From Candidatus Poseidoniia archaeon (GTDB lineage Archaea > Thermoplasmatota > Poseidoniia > MGIII > CG-Epi1), in contig JAPYSW010000006.1 of the NCBI GenBank assembly GCA_029936395.1, positions 1 through 42,502 of the forward strand: a stretch of DNA of 42,502 bases, given 5' to 3'. Shown piece after piece: positions 41,712-42,502 of the stretch. Under the pieces are notes generated by a model that saw only the letters and a program-made list of their open reading frames with translations, was not told where the DNA came from and made no database searches. A program made the position numbers and the translations under genes. The stretch's first letter is position 1. The number at the start of each line of letters is the position of its first letter.

Positions 41712-42502
41712 AGATATTCAGAAACCATATCTCTCTCAGAGACTAATTCATTATTTGTCTTAGCTAAAGCTTCTTTAGCAAAAGCATCATGCTTAAAATC
41801 TTCAATTACTTCATAATTACCAGGAGATACTGTACGAACTGGCATACCAGCCCATACTCCTTTTGAAAAACCATATTGCCCTTCACTACATACTACTATT
41901 GAATGAATATTTTCACTCACAGTGTACAAACTCTGGACATGATTAATTAATGCATTAGCTGCCGAAGCTGCACTAGAAAGACCTCTTGCCTTGATGATTG
42001 CTGCACCTCTTTTACCAACTGCTGGTATGTAATCATTTTTTAACCAATTATCGTCATTAATTATTTTTGTAGCAGATTCTCCAGAAATAAAAGCATTCGA
42101 ATAATCTGGAAACATAGTTGGACTATGGTTGCCAAAAATTGCCATACCTGAAACTTCAGTTACATCTACCTCTGCTTTTACAGAAAGCATTGAAACTGCT
42201 CTATTCTGATCAAGACGAGTCATTGCTGTAAATCTATCTGAACTAAAACGATCAGATTGAGCTGCTGCAATCATACAATTTGTATTACAAGGATTACCAA
42301 CTACTACTATTCTACAATCATCAGCCGCATTGTCAGAAATAGACTTGCCTTGACCTACAAATATTTTTCCATTATCTCTAAGTAAATCCGAACGCTCCAT
42401 TCCTGGACCTCTTGGCTTACTACCTACTAAAAGACATAAATTAGCACCATTAAAAGCTTCATCTGGATTCGAAGTTACTATGACTTCATCTAAAAGAGGA
42501 AA
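41708..42502 (-). CDS. mdh: Malate dehydrogenase (partial, N-terminus outside window)
   Basis: 264 codons within the window, continuing past the right edge. The frame has an internal ATG at 42400, but the 34 codons before it are clearly part of the gene (DEVIVTSNPDEAFNGANLCL then LVGSKPRGPGMERSDLLRD), so the true start lies beyond base 42502. Features of the cytosolic MDH1-like group: LVGSKPRGPGMERSDL (active-site loop with Arg), VVVGNPCNTNCMIAA, MTRLDQNRAVSML and IFGNHSPTMFPDYSNAF (catalytic His). It oxidises malate to oxaloacetate with NAD(H), supplying the convergent pckA. The NAD-binding Gly-rich motif is in the missing part, so NAD versus NADP cannot be judged. Confidence 0.92.
   Translation of the reverse strand, partial: FPLLDEVIVTSNPDEAFNGANLCLLVGSKPRGPGMERSDLLRDNGKIFVGQGKSISDNAADDCRIVVVGNPCNTNCMIAAAQSDRFSSDRFTAMTRLDQNRAVSMLSVKAEVDVTEVSGMAIFGNHSPTMFPDYSNAFISGESATKIINDDNWLKNDYIPAVGKRGAAIIKARGLSSAASAANALINHVQSLYTVSENIHSIVVCSEGQYGFSKGVWAGMPVRTVSPGNYEVIEDFKHDAFAKEALAKTNNELVSERDMVSEYL

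Noticed and set aside
1-42502. CRISPR arrays, insertion sequences, attachment sites or replication origins
   Set aside because: I saw no regularly spaced repeats, transposase genes, integrase genes or orc1/cdc6 gene; priS alone does not mark an origin.

Overview
The window reads as a chromosomal segment of a low-GC euryarchaeon, most likely a Thermoplasmatota lineage such as marine Poseidoniia (Marine Group II/III). This rests on archaeal information-processing genes (Rpo4/RpoF, eL21, a probable eL41, Pus10, DUF655, PriS, RNase HII, archaeal-type AsnRS and PheT, Kae1/Bud32), archaeal ether-lipid genes (GGPP synthase, geranylgeranyl reductase) with a type I IPP isomerase, many type-I membrane proteins with long ectodomains, and TATA boxes about 24-28 bases before start codons (leaderless transcripts). 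The taxon is an inference from gene content, not from a marker tree. There is no CRISPR array, insertion sequence, prophage or rRNA. The only tRNA found is tRNA-Val(UAC).

Layout. 1-7.2 kb: a partial LVIVD-type secreted protein, a cupredoxin-like anchored protein, a small membrane protein, PepD-type dipeptidase, a CoA-type NUDIX hydrolase, a prepilin peptidase and a large PH-like membrane protein. 7.2-12 kb: a 55-residue ORF behind an ALDH7-type aldehyde dehydrogenase, then a divergent isoprenoid operon (idi, GGPP synthase, and a GXGXG/TIM-barrel protein related to glutamate synthase but with its domains in swapped order). 12-26.5 kb, mostly minus strand: membrane protein plus winged-helix regulator; an 860-residue propeller/PKD membrane protein with a cytoplasmic zinc ribbon; bud32-kae1 behind a beta-helix membrane protein; geranylgeranyl reductase; and a 1902-residue surface protein with about 14 Ig-like repeats, one membrane anchor and a ubiquitin-like (beta-grasp) cytoplasmic tail.

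26.5-34.5 kb: an RHH regulator with a tandem operator-like repeat, a FolC-like ligase, a lipoprotein, and the archaeal cluster pus10-eL21-rpoF-DUF655 led by a GDPD phosphodiesterase; then a HEAT/SAP protein and AsnRS. 34.5-39.9 kb: a zinc-ribbon protein, a probable eL41 gene of 34 codons, and the tightly overlapping pheT-unknown-priS-rnhB-SCP2 operon, facing tRNA-Val and ksgA. 39.9-42.5 kb: ATP-type PEP carboxykinase convergent with a malate dehydrogenase that runs off the window.

How the genes fit together: IPP isomerase, GGPP synthase and geranylgeranyl reductase are three steps of archaeal lipid synthesis; PheRS, AsnRS, tRNA-Val, Kae1/Bud32, Pus10, KsgA and the ribosomal proteins cover translation; PriS and RNase HII both act on RNA primers; PckA and malate dehydrogenase link oxaloacetate to gluconeogenesis. 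The least explained material is the set of large surface proteins with cytosolic modules and the GXGXG-barrel protein. Several starts were placed away from the longest reading frame because of overlapping tRNA, overlapping genes or promoter spacing; these are stated per gene.
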